Source of the DNA: Bacteroidales bacterium UBA6340
GTDB lineage: Bacteria > Bacteroidota > Bacteroidia > Bacteroidales > Paludibacteraceae
Length of the DNA: 25,199 bases
NCBI GenBank assembly: GCA_002440265.1
Contig: DJSG01000075.1
Location: 1 to 25,199, forward strand
Direction of reading: 5' to 3'
Shown: positions 1-7,145 of the stretch, one piece after another
Layout: every line of letters starts with the position of its first letter
Numbering within the stretch: position 1 is the first letter of the stretch
Position numbers and translations under genes: made by a program
Notes under the pieces: generated by a model
What the model saw: only the letters and a program-made list of their open reading frames with translations
What the model was told of the DNA's origin: nothing
Database searches by the model: none

Positions 1-662
1 TCGAGTTCGTTGAAGTAACTGACGCGCAGGGCGAGGTAGGTGTTGGCAAAGAGTTTGACTGCCTCCGCCTCGGTGAAGCCCATATAGAGGGTGTCGATAT
101 CCGTCTTGATGGCACCCTGTTGGAGCAAGCCAGCAAAAGTATGCGCCGCTTCTATGAGACGGGCGTCGCCGAGGTCGGTACCGACAATGATACGCGACGG
201 GTAGAGGTTGTCGTAGAGTGCTTTCGACTCGCGCAGGAACTCGGGCGAGAAGAGGATATTCTTGCTGCCCGTCTTCTGGCGGATACCCTCGGTGTACCCC
301 ACGGGAATGGTTGATTTGATAACCATAATCGCATCGGGATTGGCTTCCATCACGAGGCGGATAACTGTCTCCACCGCCGAGGTGTCGAAATAGTTCTTCT
401 GGCTGTCGTAGTTGGTCGGCGCAGCAATCACCACAAAATCAGCGTCTTTGTACGCAGCGTGAGCGTCCAGTGTGGCGGTAAGGTCGAGCGGTTTCTCGGC
501 GAGATATTTCTCGATGTACTCGTCCTGAATGGGCGATTGGCGGCGGTTGAGCATATCCACCTTTTCGGGGATAATATCTACTGCGGTAACGTGATTGTGC
601 TGCGCCAGCAAAGTGGCGATGGACAATCCTACATATCCTGTTCCGGCTACTGCTATGTTCAT
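1..662 (-). CDS. ugd: UDP-glucose 6-dehydrogenase, 3' end cut by the window edge
   Basis: The reading frame starts at the ATG at 662 and stays open to base 1, giving about 220 residues of the N-terminal part. The protein begins MNIAVAGTGYVGLSIATLLA, a Rossmann dinucleotide-binding motif (GTGYVG, residues 7-12), followed by features typical of UDP-glucose dehydrogenases: VVIAAPTNYD, the IKSTIPVGYT segment and SPEFLRESKALYDNLYPSRI. The enzyme oxidises UDP-glucose to UDP-glucuronate with two NAD+ in the cytoplasm, feeding capsule or other surface polysaccharides. The catalytic cysteine lies further on, outside the window. It sits 40 bp behind a second nucleotide-sugar dehydrogenase with no promoter-like motif between them, so the two are probably co-transcribed. 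A closely related GDP-mannose dehydrogenase is the main alternative. Confidence 0.88.
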   Translation of the reverse strand, partial: MNIAVAGTGYVGLSIATLLAQHNHVTAVDIIPEKVDMLNRRQSPIQDEYIEKYLAEKPLDLTATLDAHAAYKDADFVVIAAPTNYDSQKNYFDTSAVETVIRLVMEANPDAIMVIKSTIPVGYTEGIRQKTGSKNILFSPEFLRESKALYDNLYPSRIIVGTDLGDARLIEAAHTFAGLLQQGAIKTDIDTLYMGFTEAEAVKLFANTYLALRVSYFNEL

Positions 663-677
663 TTCTTTCAAGTAATA

Positions 678-696
678 AGTAATAGTTAATAATTAA
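678..696 (+). repeat. AT-rich dispersed intergenic motif, copy 1
   Basis: AGTAATAGTTAATAATTAA, in the 40-bp gap between the two nucleotide-sugar dehydrogenase genes. The first 17 bases recur exactly at 4506-4522 and the full motif at 9320-9338. All copies are outside genes. Function unknown. Confidence 0.6.
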
Positions 697-702
697 CAGA
701 CA

Positions 703-1998
703 CTATAGGCGGGCATTGACGAGATTTCTATCCACAAAGCCTTTGACATCGAAGATGACGGCACCCTGCTCTTTGTACTTGCGGAAATCGAACGTCTTGA
801 ACTGGTCGTGACTCACGCAGGCGATGACGGCGGCGTAGGGCTTGTCGGGGTCAATGGCGGGAATGAGGTCTTTGCCGTACTCTCGCTTCACCACCTCGGG
901 GCTTGCCCACGGGTCGTAGATGTCCACAAGGCAACCGAAATCCTCCAACTCGTTGGCGATGTCCACCACCTTCGTATTACGGCAGTCGGGGCAGTTCTCC
1001 TTGAACGTTACGCCGAGAATCAGCACGTTGGAATTGAGGATTTTATGGTCTGTTTTGATCATCAGTTTGAGCGTCTTGTCGGCGATAAACTTGGCGATGG
1101 AGTTGTTTACGGCACGCCCGCTGAGAATCACCTGCGGGTCATAGCCGAGCGATTTCGCCTTGTGCGCCAGATAATACGGATCCACCGAGATACAATGCCC
1201 GCCGACCAGCCCGGGGCGGTATTTGAGGAAGTTCCATTTGGTGCCTGCCGCCTCGATGACGTCGTTGGTGTCGATACCTACGCGGTCGCAGATGAGTGCG
1301 AGTTCGTTCATAAACGAGATGTTCACATCGCGCTGGCTGTTCTCCACCGCCTTTGCCGCCTCCGCCACTTTCATGTTCGGTGCGCGGTGGGTGCCGTTCT
1401 CCAGAATCGAGTTGTAGAGGGCATCCACGATGTCCGCCACCTCGGGCGTGGAACCCGAAGTGATCTTCTTGATTTTGGTCAGGGTGTTGATTTTGTCGCC
1501 CGGATTGATACGCTCGGGCGAGTAGCCGCAGAAAAAGTCGCGGTTGAACTTCAGTCCGCTGTTGCGCTCCAATACGGGTACGCAGTCCTCCTCTGTGCAA
1601 CCCGGGTAAACGGTTGATTCATAGATAACTATATCGCCCGGATTGAGCGTCTTTCCGATGGTCTCGCTCGCTTTGAGAAGCGGCGTGAGGTCGGGGTTGT
1701 TGAAACGGTCGATGGGGGTGGGGACGGTAACGATATAGGTGTTCACCTGCCGCAGTTCCTCGGGGTCGGAGGTGAATGTGAGTCCGATTTGGCGGGTGGT
1801 GTTGTATGCTTCGCGTGCCTGCCGCATGCCCTCCAAATCCGCTTCTTTGGTATGATCCTCGCCACGTTCCAACTCTGCGACGCGGGGTTGGAATACATCA
1901 AAACCAATGACACGATACTTCTTGCCATACTCCACGGCGAGAGGAAGCCCGACGTATCCGAGCCCTACCACAGCGATTATGCGATTATCCAAATTCAT
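703..1998 (-). CDS. tviB: UDP-N-acetyl-hexosamine dehydrogenase (TviB/WecC/WbpA family)
   Basis: A 431-residue cytoplasmic NAD-dependent dehydrogenase that oxidises C6 of a UDP-N-acetyl sugar (UDP-GlcNAc or UDP-GalNAc) to the uronate, a precursor of surface polysaccharide. Seen in the sequence: the Rossmann motif VGLGYVGLPLA (residues 11-21), VTVPTP (90-95), YESTVYPGCTEE (126-137), SPERINPGD (160-168), and the catalytic-cysteine loop GGHCISVDPYYLAHK with Cys269. The C-terminal UDP-binding part has TFKENCPDCRNTK (331-343). The wording of these motifs is closer to TviB of Vi polysaccharide synthesis than to Ugd. Length is normal for the family. A promoter-like TACCTTTG lies about 45 bp upstream. 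The exact acetylated sugar used cannot be read from the sequence; the gene symbol names the closest family only. Confidence 0.88.
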   Translation of the reverse strand: MNLDNRIIAVVGLGYVGLPLAVEYGKKYRVIGFDVFQPRVAELERGEDHTKEADLEGMRQAREAYNTTRQIGLTFTSDPEELRQVNTYIVTVPTPIDRFNNPDLTPLLKASETIGKTLNPGDIVIYESTVYPGCTEEDCVPVLERNSGLKFNRDFFCGYSPERINPGDKINTLTKIKKITSGSTPEVADIVDALYNSILENGTHRAPNMKVAEAAKAVENSQRDVNISFMNELALICDRVGIDTNDVIEAAGTKWNFLKYRPGLVGGHCISVDPYYLAHKAKSLGYDPQVILSGRAVNNSIAKFIADKTLKLMIKTDHKILNSNVLILGVTFKENCPDCRNTKVVDIANELEDFGCLVDIYDPWASPEVVKREYGKDLIPAIDPDKPYAAVIACVSHDQFKTFDFRKYKEQGAVIFDVKGFVDRNLVNARL

Positions 1999-2040
1999 TG
2001 ATTTGTGCGATTTAATACCGTCTCATTCAATAAAAGTGTG

Positions 2041-2072
2041 CAAAGGTACTGCTTTTTTTTGAATTACACAAG
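2041..2072 (-). promoter_or_regulatory. Probable promoter of the tviB-ugd pair
   Basis: On the minus strand TACCTTTG (2048-2041) matches the Bacteroidota -7 element TAnnTTTG. Exactly 20 bp further upstream is CTTG (2072-2069), a 3/4 match to the -33 TTTG box. Transcription would start near 2035, giving a leader of roughly 37 nt before the ATG at 1998. Confidence 0.6.
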
Positions 2073-2233
2073 CAGTGTATGCTTTTTGTATCATTTTTTA
2101 TTCGAAAGCGGTTTATAAAGAAAGGGGTTGGGGAGCGATGTATAAAAATAGATAACTCGAAGATGACTCGGGAAATACCCGATAATGACCCTGTGAAGGG
2201 TATGGGTTTGTTAAGAGATGTTGTGTTGGTATT

Positions 2234-2254
2234 GACGACGCGAGCCGCGTCGTC
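2234..2254 (-). repeat. 21-bp palindrome, copy 1 of the dispersed GACGACGCG element
   Basis: Perfect arms GACGACGCG and CGCGTCGTC of 9 bp around a 3-base centre. The same palindrome occurs at 14080-14100 and 24835-24855. Each copy lies beyond a terminator hairpin when read away from the adjoining gene end. Here it is 8 bp past the rny terminator hairpin. Confidence 0.85.
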
Positions 2255-2262
2255 TCCCATAC

Positions 2263-2302
2263 ACAGCAAGAGACTGCCAGACAAATGGCAGTCTCTTGCT
2301 GT
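2263..2302 (-). terminator. Terminator hairpin downstream of rny
   Basis: A perfect 17-bp stem, ACAGCAAGAGACTGCCA paired with TGGCAGTCTCTTGCTGT, around a 6-base loop, located 57 bp behind the rny stop and before the next promoter. The inner stem (AAGAGACTGCC) is shared with the terminator at 24778-24814. There is no long U-tract, so strength is uncertain, but position and stem are typical. Confidence 0.75.
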
Positions 2303-2358
2303 ATGAAGGCGTCCACAGGCTTACGGGAACCCCCACAGGCGTCCGCGTTCCCTGAGAA

Positions 2359-3894
2359 TTACTTCGCGTAGGAGATGGCGCGGGTTTCGCGGATGACGGT
2401 GATTTTGATTTGCCCCGGGTAGGTCATCTCGTCCTGAATCTTCTTGGCGATGTCGAACGAGAGCAACTCGGTGTCCTTGTCGCTTATCTTGTCCGCCCCG
2501 ACGATGACGCGGAGTTCGCGACCTGCCTGAAGGGCGAAGGTCTTGGTGACACCCGGGTAGGAGAGGGCTATCTGCTCAAGGTCGTTGAGACGCTTGGTGT
2601 AAGCCTCCACAATCTCGCGCCGTGCGCCCGGTCGTGCACCGGAGATAGCATCGCACGCCTGTACTATGGGGGCGATGAGAGTCTCCATCTCTATCTCGTC
2701 GTGGTGTGCACCGACCGCATTGCAGATGTCGGGTGCTTCGCCGTACTTCTCGCAGATTTTCATACCCATTGCTGCGTGCGGGAGTTCGAGGTCTTCGTCG
2801 CTGACCTTGCCGATGTCGTGGAGCAATCCTGCGCGGCGTGCTTTCTTGACGTTCAGCCCCAGTTCGGCAGCCATGGCAGCACAGAGGTTAGCCGTCTCGC
2901 GGGAGTGCATGAGCAGGTTCTGACCGTAACTGCTGCGGTACTTCATCTTGCCAATCAGGCGCACCAGTTCGGGGTGCAGACCGTGGATGCCGAGGTCGAT
3001 GCAGGTGCGTTTACCGGTTTCGACAATCTCCTCTTCGACCTGTTTGGTGACCTTAGCCACGACCTCCTCGATACGTGCGGGGTGGATACGTCCGTCCTGC
3101 ACCAGTTGGTGGAGGGACAGGCGTGCTATCTCGCGGCGCACGGGGTCGAAGGCAGAAAGGGTGATGGCTTCTGGGGTGTCGTCCACTACAATCTCGACGC
3201 CCGTAGCGGCTTCGAGGGCACGAATGTTGCGTCCCTCACGCCCGATGATACGACCCTTAACCTCGTCATTATCAATATGGAAGATGGTGACGGCGTTCTC
3301 TACGGTAGCCTCGGAAGCCACGCGCTGGATGGACTGGATGATGATTTTCTTCGCCTCTTTGTTGGCGGTGAGGCGTGCCTCGTCCATGGTCTCGTTGATG
3401 TACGCCATGGCGTTGGTCTTTGCCTCGTCGCGCAGTGCTTCGATGAGTTGCTTCTTCGCCTCTTCCGCAGAGAGACCCGATATTTGCTCGAGTTGCTGCT
3501 CCGCCTGATGCTGCATGCGCTCCACTTCCTGCGTCTTGAAATCGATGGCTTTCTGCTGTTGCTCAGCCTGTTGCTCGAAATCGCGCTTGCGCTGGTTGAG
3601 GTCGTTCTGTGCACGTTGCACCTCGCTCTGGCGTTGGTTGAGTTGCTGGTCGCGCTGCTGCACACGTTGCTCACGCTGCTGCAACTTCTGTTCTGCCTGA
3701 CGGACTTGGTTCTCGTGCTCCAGTTTGAGCGCGATGAACTTCTCTTTGGCTTCTACGACTTTGTTTTTCTTGATTACTTCTGCCTCTTCTTCCGCCTTGC
3801 GGAGAATGCCCGCACTGTGGAAACGGAAGATGAGGTAGCAGATGCCTGCCCCCACCAGTATTCCACCAAGTGCTATAAGAATGTAAATAAGCAT
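2359..3894 (-). CDS. rny: Ribonuclease Y
   Basis: A 511-residue membrane-anchored endoribonuclease that starts mRNA decay. Domains in order: an N-terminal membrane helix (residues 2-23, LIYILIALGGILVGAGICYL), a long Gln/Glu/Arg-rich coiled coil (about 30-140), a KH RNA-binding domain with GRIIGREGRN (214-223), and an HD phosphohydrolase domain whose HD pair is His359-Asp360 in GLLHDIGKV, preceded by LLMHSRETA and followed by GAHHDE (396-400). All family hallmarks are intact and the length is normal. It lies 27 bp behind zapA, so it is probably translated from the same mRNA as the division factors, and it is followed by a strong hairpin. The very glutamine-rich coiled coil is the only compositional oddity. 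Confidence 0.97.
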   Translation of the reverse strand: MLIYILIALGGILVGAGICYLIFRFHSAGILRKAEEEAEVIKKNKVVEAKEKFIALKLEHENQVRQAEQKLQQREQRVQQRDQQLNQRQSEVQRAQNDLNQRKRDFEQQAEQQQKAIDFKTQEVERMQHQAEQQLEQISGLSAEEAKKQLIEALRDEAKTNAMAYINETMDEARLTANKEAKKIIIQSIQRVASEATVENAVTIFHIDNDEVKGRIIGREGRNIRALEAATGVEIVVDDTPEAITLSAFDPVRREIARLSLHQLVQDGRIHPARIEEVVAKVTKQVEEEIVETGKRTCIDLGIHGLHPELVRLIGKMKYRSSYGQNLLMHSRETANLCAAMAAELGLNVKKARRAGLLHDIGKVSDEDLELPHAAMGMKICEKYGEAPDICNAVGAHHDEIEMETLIAPIVQACDAISGARPGARREIVEAYTKRLNDLEQIALSYPGVTKTFALQAGRELRVIVGADKISDKDTELLSFDIAKKIQDEMTYPGQIKITVIRETRAISYAK

Positions 3895-3921
3895 AACTGA
3901 TTCTTAAATTATTGGGTTTAT

Positions 3922-4215
3922 TTATTTGTTTAACGTATTTATTATCAATTGGTTGAGTTCCTGTAGTTTCTCGTCCACAGGTTCCAGCCGGTGCGCATGG
4001 GCATCGGCGTGGAGGTTGACCGCCATCTCAAGTGCGACATAGACCCAGACCTGTTCGGCCGACTGGAGTGGCATCTTGCGCTGGTAGAAACGGTAGCGGT
4101 CGTTGAGCATATCGCAGGCGCGACGGTACAACTCCTCTGCGTCCGCAGGCACATTCAGCGAGATGTGGTGTGCATCCAACTGAAGGGTGATATGTTGTTT
4201 TCGCTGTTCTGTCAT
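3922..4215 (-). CDS. zapA: Cell division protein ZapA-like
   Basis: A 97-residue cytoplasmic protein of the ZapA family, which binds and bundles FtsZ at the division ring. Recognisable are the short N-terminal beta region (QHITLQLDAHHISLNVPADAEELYRRA), a central AEQVWVYVALEMAVNLHAD helix and a C-terminal coiled-coil helix (EPVDEKLQELNQLIINTL), the usual ZapA order and length. Its ATG overlaps the TGA of the upstream coiled-coil gene (ATGA, 4215-4212), which suggests translational coupling, and rny follows after 27 bp. ZapA sequences are weakly conserved, so the assignment rests on size, fold pattern and this common Bacteroidota context. Confidence 0.82.
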   Translation of the reverse strand: MTEQRKQHITLQLDAHHISLNVPADAEELYRRACDMLNDRYRFYQRKMPLQSAEQVWVYVALEMAVNLHADAHAHRLEPVDEKLQELNQLIINTLNK

Positions 4216-4499
4216 TGTTTCAGCACCTCGATTGCCCTGTCCACTTGGGCAATCAGGTTGGTGATGCGCTGTCGCGCGCGCGCACGTTCCTCATCATCTA
4301 CGTCATTTGCCACCAAGGCGTGCGCGGTGTGGAGGTGGTTGTAGTCCGACTTGAGTTTGACCAACTCGGCGTGGGTACGGATGATTTCCTCGCGCTGACG
4401 TCGGTTCTCCTCCTGCAGAGCCGTAATCTGCTGCTGCTGAGCCTCGTAACGGTTCAGCAATTCGCGCAGGTTGTGCTCTAAGGAGTCAAGGGATTCCAT
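4212..4499 (-). CDS. Small coiled-coil protein upstream of zapA (ZapB-like)
   Basis: A 95-residue protein that is almost entirely predicted coiled coil: MESLDSLEHNLRELLNRYEA, then QQQQITALQEENRRQREEII and a heptad-rich middle, ending in an acidic/basic helix. No signal peptide or membrane segment. Its stop codon overlaps the zapA start by 4 bp, so the two products are probably made in fixed proportion. Size, coiled coil and partner suggest a role like ZapB, which cross-links ZapA-bound FtsZ filaments, but this is an inference from context and there is no diagnostic motif. No promoter with the consensus boxes is visible just upstream; an AT-rich repeat lies in front of the ATG. Confidence 0.75.
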   Translation of the reverse strand: MESLDSLEHNLRELLNRYEAQQQQITALQEENRRQREEIIRTHAELVKLKSDYNHLHTAHALVANDVDDEERARARQRITNLIAQVDRAIEVLKQ

Positions 4500-4505
4500 G
4501 GGGGA

Positions 4506-4522
4506 AGTAATAGTTAATAATT
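4506..4522 (+). repeat. AT-rich dispersed intergenic motif, copy 2
   Basis: AGTAATAGTTAATAATT, in the 112-bp gap between the coiled-coil gene and the DUF3078 gene. A related copy in the opposite direction (TTAACTATTAACCATTACT) lies at about 4590-4608, so the two form a loose inverted pair around the gap. Confidence 0.55.
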
Positions 4523-4611
4523 TATAGTTAATAGTTCCATGCGGCTGATTTTCAGGAAGTAGTCCACGATTGTGTTCGCTGTGATATTAACTATTAACCA
4601 TTACTCCTTAC

Positions 4612-5742
4612 TTAAAAAGAGTAGCCGATGCCGAGACCGATGACGCTCTTGAACTGTACGCGTTCCGCCTTGCCGAGGGAGTTGCCGGCTTTGTCGAACT
4701 TCTCGATGAGGGTACCATTGTAGTACTTGAGGGAGGTGTTGAGCGACACTTGCAGGCATTTGAGGAACTGATACGAGATGCTGACGTCCCAGTCCACATC
4801 GAAATTACCGAAACGGCGGTTGTTGTCGCGGTAGCCGATGTGCTTCATGTCGGCAAAGAAACTCTCGGGTTGTACGCCCGTATTGGCATACTGTACGCCG
4901 TCAGCGTCCTCGTAGATGTCCGTCTTATCCCACTTGTATGGGGTGAAGAGCCCCAGAGAAGTGATGATTTTCAGGTCTTTGTAGGTGTAGTTGATGGTCC
5001 CTTTGAGGGAGAGACCCAACTCGGCACGGAGGTTCTTGCTGTAGTCCTTGCCGACTCTGCCCGTTGCCTCGTCCTCGATGGTGTAGTCCCATACGGCGTA
5101 TTTCTCTTTGAGTGCCTGCTCCAAGCCGTCGGGGTAAACGAGTGAGCCGTCTTCGCGGGTGATAGTGAGCGACTTGTCGTTGAGTTTGCTACTGACATAG
5201 GCCGTGGAGAGACGTCCTGCCACCGGCGAGAGATAGACGGAGAAGATGTCGTTGGGCTTCCAGTCGATACCGACAGCTATGTCGGTGTAGGACGGTGCCA
5301 GCCACTTGGATATGATAGGGTCAAAGGCTTCGGTGCCGTCGTAGGCGCGACCATAGGCAAACTGACTCTGGAAACCGGCAGACACAGTGAGGAACCATGC
5401 CTTGTGGAACTCCCAGCCGAACTTGGTGTTGAAGTTGAGTTTGTCGCTTGTCTTCTGGAGGGCATCAAACTCCTGGTCAATCCAACTGAGACCGTATTCC
5501 ATATCCAAGTTGGTTTCCCACGACATGCTATTCTCGTTGTAGAGGAGACGCAGTTTGGTGCCGGCTACGCCATTGACGTTGTTGTTGCCGCCGGCAGCCC
5601 AGTTCCACATGCCTGTAGCCGCAGCATTCAGTCCGACGGTACCGTTGAATTTCCAAGCATCGGACTTCGTGGGTTCTGCTTCCTGTGCGCATACGGCACA
5701 GACGGTTGAGAGTCCGATAATGAGTGTGAAGATTTTTTTCAT
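4612..5742 (-). CDS. DUF3078-type outer-membrane beta-barrel protein
   Basis: A protein of 376 residues from the ATG at 5742; the frame also permits a TTG start three codons earlier, but the ATG gives a clean signal peptide, MKKIFTLIIGLSTVCAVCAQ. The mature part is rich in alternating aromatic/polar strands (WKFNGTVGLNAAATGMWNWA, LNFNTKFGWEFHKAWFLTV) and ends in a Phe (IGLGIGYSF), as barrel proteins do. The WNWAAGGNNN segment and the length fit DUF3078, a Bacteroidota family of unknown function. It follows the DJ-1 gene by 33 bp and may be read from the same operon, although a TATATTTG motif sits 6 bp in front of the ATG. Confidence 0.8.
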   Translation of the reverse strand: MKKIFTLIIGLSTVCAVCAQEAEPTKSDAWKFNGTVGLNAAATGMWNWAAGGNNNVNGVAGTKLRLLYNENSMSWETNLDMEYGLSWIDQEFDALQKTSDKLNFNTKFGWEFHKAWFLTVSAGFQSQFAYGRAYDGTEAFDPIISKWLAPSYTDIAVGIDWKPNDIFSVYLSPVAGRLSTAYVSSKLNDKSLTITREDGSLVYPDGLEQALKEKYAVWDYTIEDEATGRVGKDYSKNLRAELGLSLKGTINYTYKDLKIITSLGLFTPYKWDKTDIYEDADGVQYANTGVQPESFFADMKHIGYRDNNRRFGNFDVDWDVSISYQFLKCLQVSLNTSLKYYNGTLIEKFDKAGNSLGKAERVQFKSVIGLGIGYSF

Positions 5743-5775
5743 TGTTCGCAAATATAATTATTTCGTTTCTTGCGT

Positions 5776-6303
5776 TTAGTACTGTGCGGCATCATAGACT
5801 TGGTCGGCTATGTCGCTGCCTTTGAGTTTCTCGATGATGCAGAAAGCGAAGTCGCTGCTGAGTCCGGGACCTTTCGCCGTGATGATGTTCTTGGACTCTA
5901 CCACCAAGCCGCCTATGAAAGACTCGCCGAGGTACGACTCGAAACCCGGGTAGCACGTAGCCTGTTTGCCGTGGAGGATTCCGAGTTGCCCGAGTACGGA
6001 CGGTGCAGCACAGATGGCTGCAATCATCTTGTTCTCGGCATTGTGCTGCAGGAGCAGTTCGCACAGGTCGTTGTGCTCGCCCAAGCGTGTAGCCCCGCCG
6101 GGGAGGATAAGCATCTCGGCGTCAGAGAAGTCCACAGCCTGGAACAATGCGTCCGCCTTGACGGCGATGTTGTGCGCACCGAGTACGGTCTCAATGCCCG
6201 TGACCGAAACAGTTGTTACCATAATGTCGGCACGACGCAGGAGGTCGATGGTTGTGATGGCTTCTATCTCCTCGAAGCCGTTGTCTAAGAAGATGTAGTT
6301 CAT
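5776..6303 (-). CDS. DJ-1/PfpI family protein
   Basis: A 175-residue cytoplasmic protein of the DJ-1/YajL/PfpI superfamily. The conserved acidic residue lies in DNGFEEIEAITTIDLLRRA (residues 7-25), LPGG is at 67-70, and the nucleophile-elbow cysteine is Cys98 in IAAICAAPSVLG. The C-terminal part has TAKGPGLSSDFAF, also typical of the DJ-1 group. Family members act as redox-responsive chaperones or glyoxalase/deglycase-like enzymes; which applies here cannot be told. It begins 11 bp behind the tonB stop and is likely co-transcribed with the TonB system, a link that is probably positional rather than functional. Confidence 0.93.
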   Translation of the reverse strand: MNYIFLDNGFEEIEAITTIDLLRRADIMVTTVSVTGIETVLGAHNIAVKADALFQAVDFSDAEMLILPGGATRLGEHNDLCELLLQHNAENKMIAAICAAPSVLGQLGILHGKQATCYPGFESYLGESFIGGLVVESKNIITAKGPGLSSDFAFCIIEKLKGSDIADQVYDAAQY

Positions 6304-6314
6304 AGTCCAATCAT

Positions 6315-7145
6315 TTAGTTGAGTTTGAAGGTATATACAATACTGCCTCGCTGAGGCTTATCCCCTTTGGTAAATTTGGCACGTCGGGCAGCGTCCAATG
6401 CCAGTTGTTGTGTCTTGCGGTCAGAGATATTGGTGCCGTCACCAATGCTGGTTGCCACCACATCGCCTGCCTCATTGACCATGATATTCACCACCACGCG
6501 CCCTGCCTGGTTGAAGTCTTCCGCGGGTTTGGGCAGTGCTTTGCAGTCGCGTCCGTGGAGGGTCCACGTGTTACTGTTCATAGAGCCAAAGCCTTTGCCC
6601 ACGGGGTTGCCTTTGACACCCGAGGCATCTGCTGTGGATGCGTTGTCGCCATTGGCACCTACTGCCGAGGTGGTCTGCCCGAAGCCTGCCATTGCCTGTT
6701 GTGCGCGGGCTATAGCCTCCTGCTCACGGGCACGCTTTTCTGCGAGGGCTTTCTCGCGTGCCTGCCGTTCTGCCTCTATGCGCGCCTCTTCCTCACGTTG
6801 CTGCCGTATGAGTTCTTCCTCAGCCGCATGGCGCTTGGCGTCTTCCTCGCGCTGCTTGGCAAGAGCGAGAAGGTCCTCATCGTCCTCCTGCACCATCAAG
6901 TCGTTGTCCGACGGTCGTGAGGGTGTAGCAGGCGCAGGGTCTGCTTCCGCCTGCGGCTGGGGCATGAGTGGTGCCATATTGGGCATACCACCTCCGTCGT
7001 CCGCATTGCCGAAAGTAATCTCTATCCCCCCATCCTCCACGCGCACGGGCGCGTTAATAGACAGGAGATACAGCAGCAAGAATAGCAACGCCATAGCCAC
7101 TATAGTGCCTACTGCCGCGATGATATGAGGTTTTGCGTCTCTCAC
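6315..7145 (-). CDS. tonB: TonB-family energy transducer with a TolA-like helix
   Basis: A 276-residue inner-membrane protein that passes proton-motive-force energy to outer-membrane receptors. It has a short cytoplasmic N-terminus, one membrane helix (about 8-30, IIAAVGTIVAMALLFLLLYL), a Met/Pro-rich stretch (54-78), a long charged Glu/Arg/Ala helix (about 94-150, with EEARIEAERQAREKALAEKR) and a TonB C-terminal domain (about 200-276: AGRVVVNIMVNEAGDVVATS ... IVYTFKLN). The charged helix resembles domain II of TolA more than the Pro-Glu/Pro-Lys spacer of classical TonB. It overlaps the exbD stop by 4 bp (ATGA), so ExbB, ExbD and this protein form one unit. No TolB or Pal gene is nearby, favouring a TonB role. 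Confidence 0.9.
   Translation of the reverse strand: MRDAKPHIIAAVGTIVAMALLFLLLYLLSINAPVRVEDGGIEITFGNADDGGGMPNMAPLMPQPQAEADPAPATPSRPSDNDLMVQEDDEDLLALAKQREEDAKRHAAEEELIRQQREEEARIEAERQAREKALAEKRAREQEAIARAQQAMAGFGQTTSAVGANGDNASTADASGVKGNPVGKGFGSMNSNTWTLHGRDCKALPKPAEDFNQAGRVVVNIMVNEAGDVVATSIGDGTNISDRKTQQLALDAARRAKFTKGDKPQRGSIVYTFKLN

Larger units (their letters stand above)
1999..2358. other. Intergenic region between rny and tviB
   Basis: This 360-bp gap holds the tviB promoter (2041-2072), an oriented terminator plus palindrome element (2234-2302), and, just behind the rny stop, a weak inverted repeat formed by GGGAAC and GTTCCC at about 2322-2352. The open frames across it show no protein-like composition and I see no further gene. 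Confidence 0.6.

Noticed and set aside
2079..2306. Small open frame in the rny/tviB spacer
   Set aside because: It runs through a promoter region, the palindrome and the terminator hairpin; no protein-like features.
2410..3900. Long open frame opposite rny
   Set aside because: The minus strand encodes a complete RNase Y with KH and HD motifs; the opposite frame is low-complexity Leu/Val.
3895..3921. 6S RNA gene next to zapA, as in gamma-proteobacteria
   Set aside because: Only 27 bp separate zapA from rny; there is no room for it.
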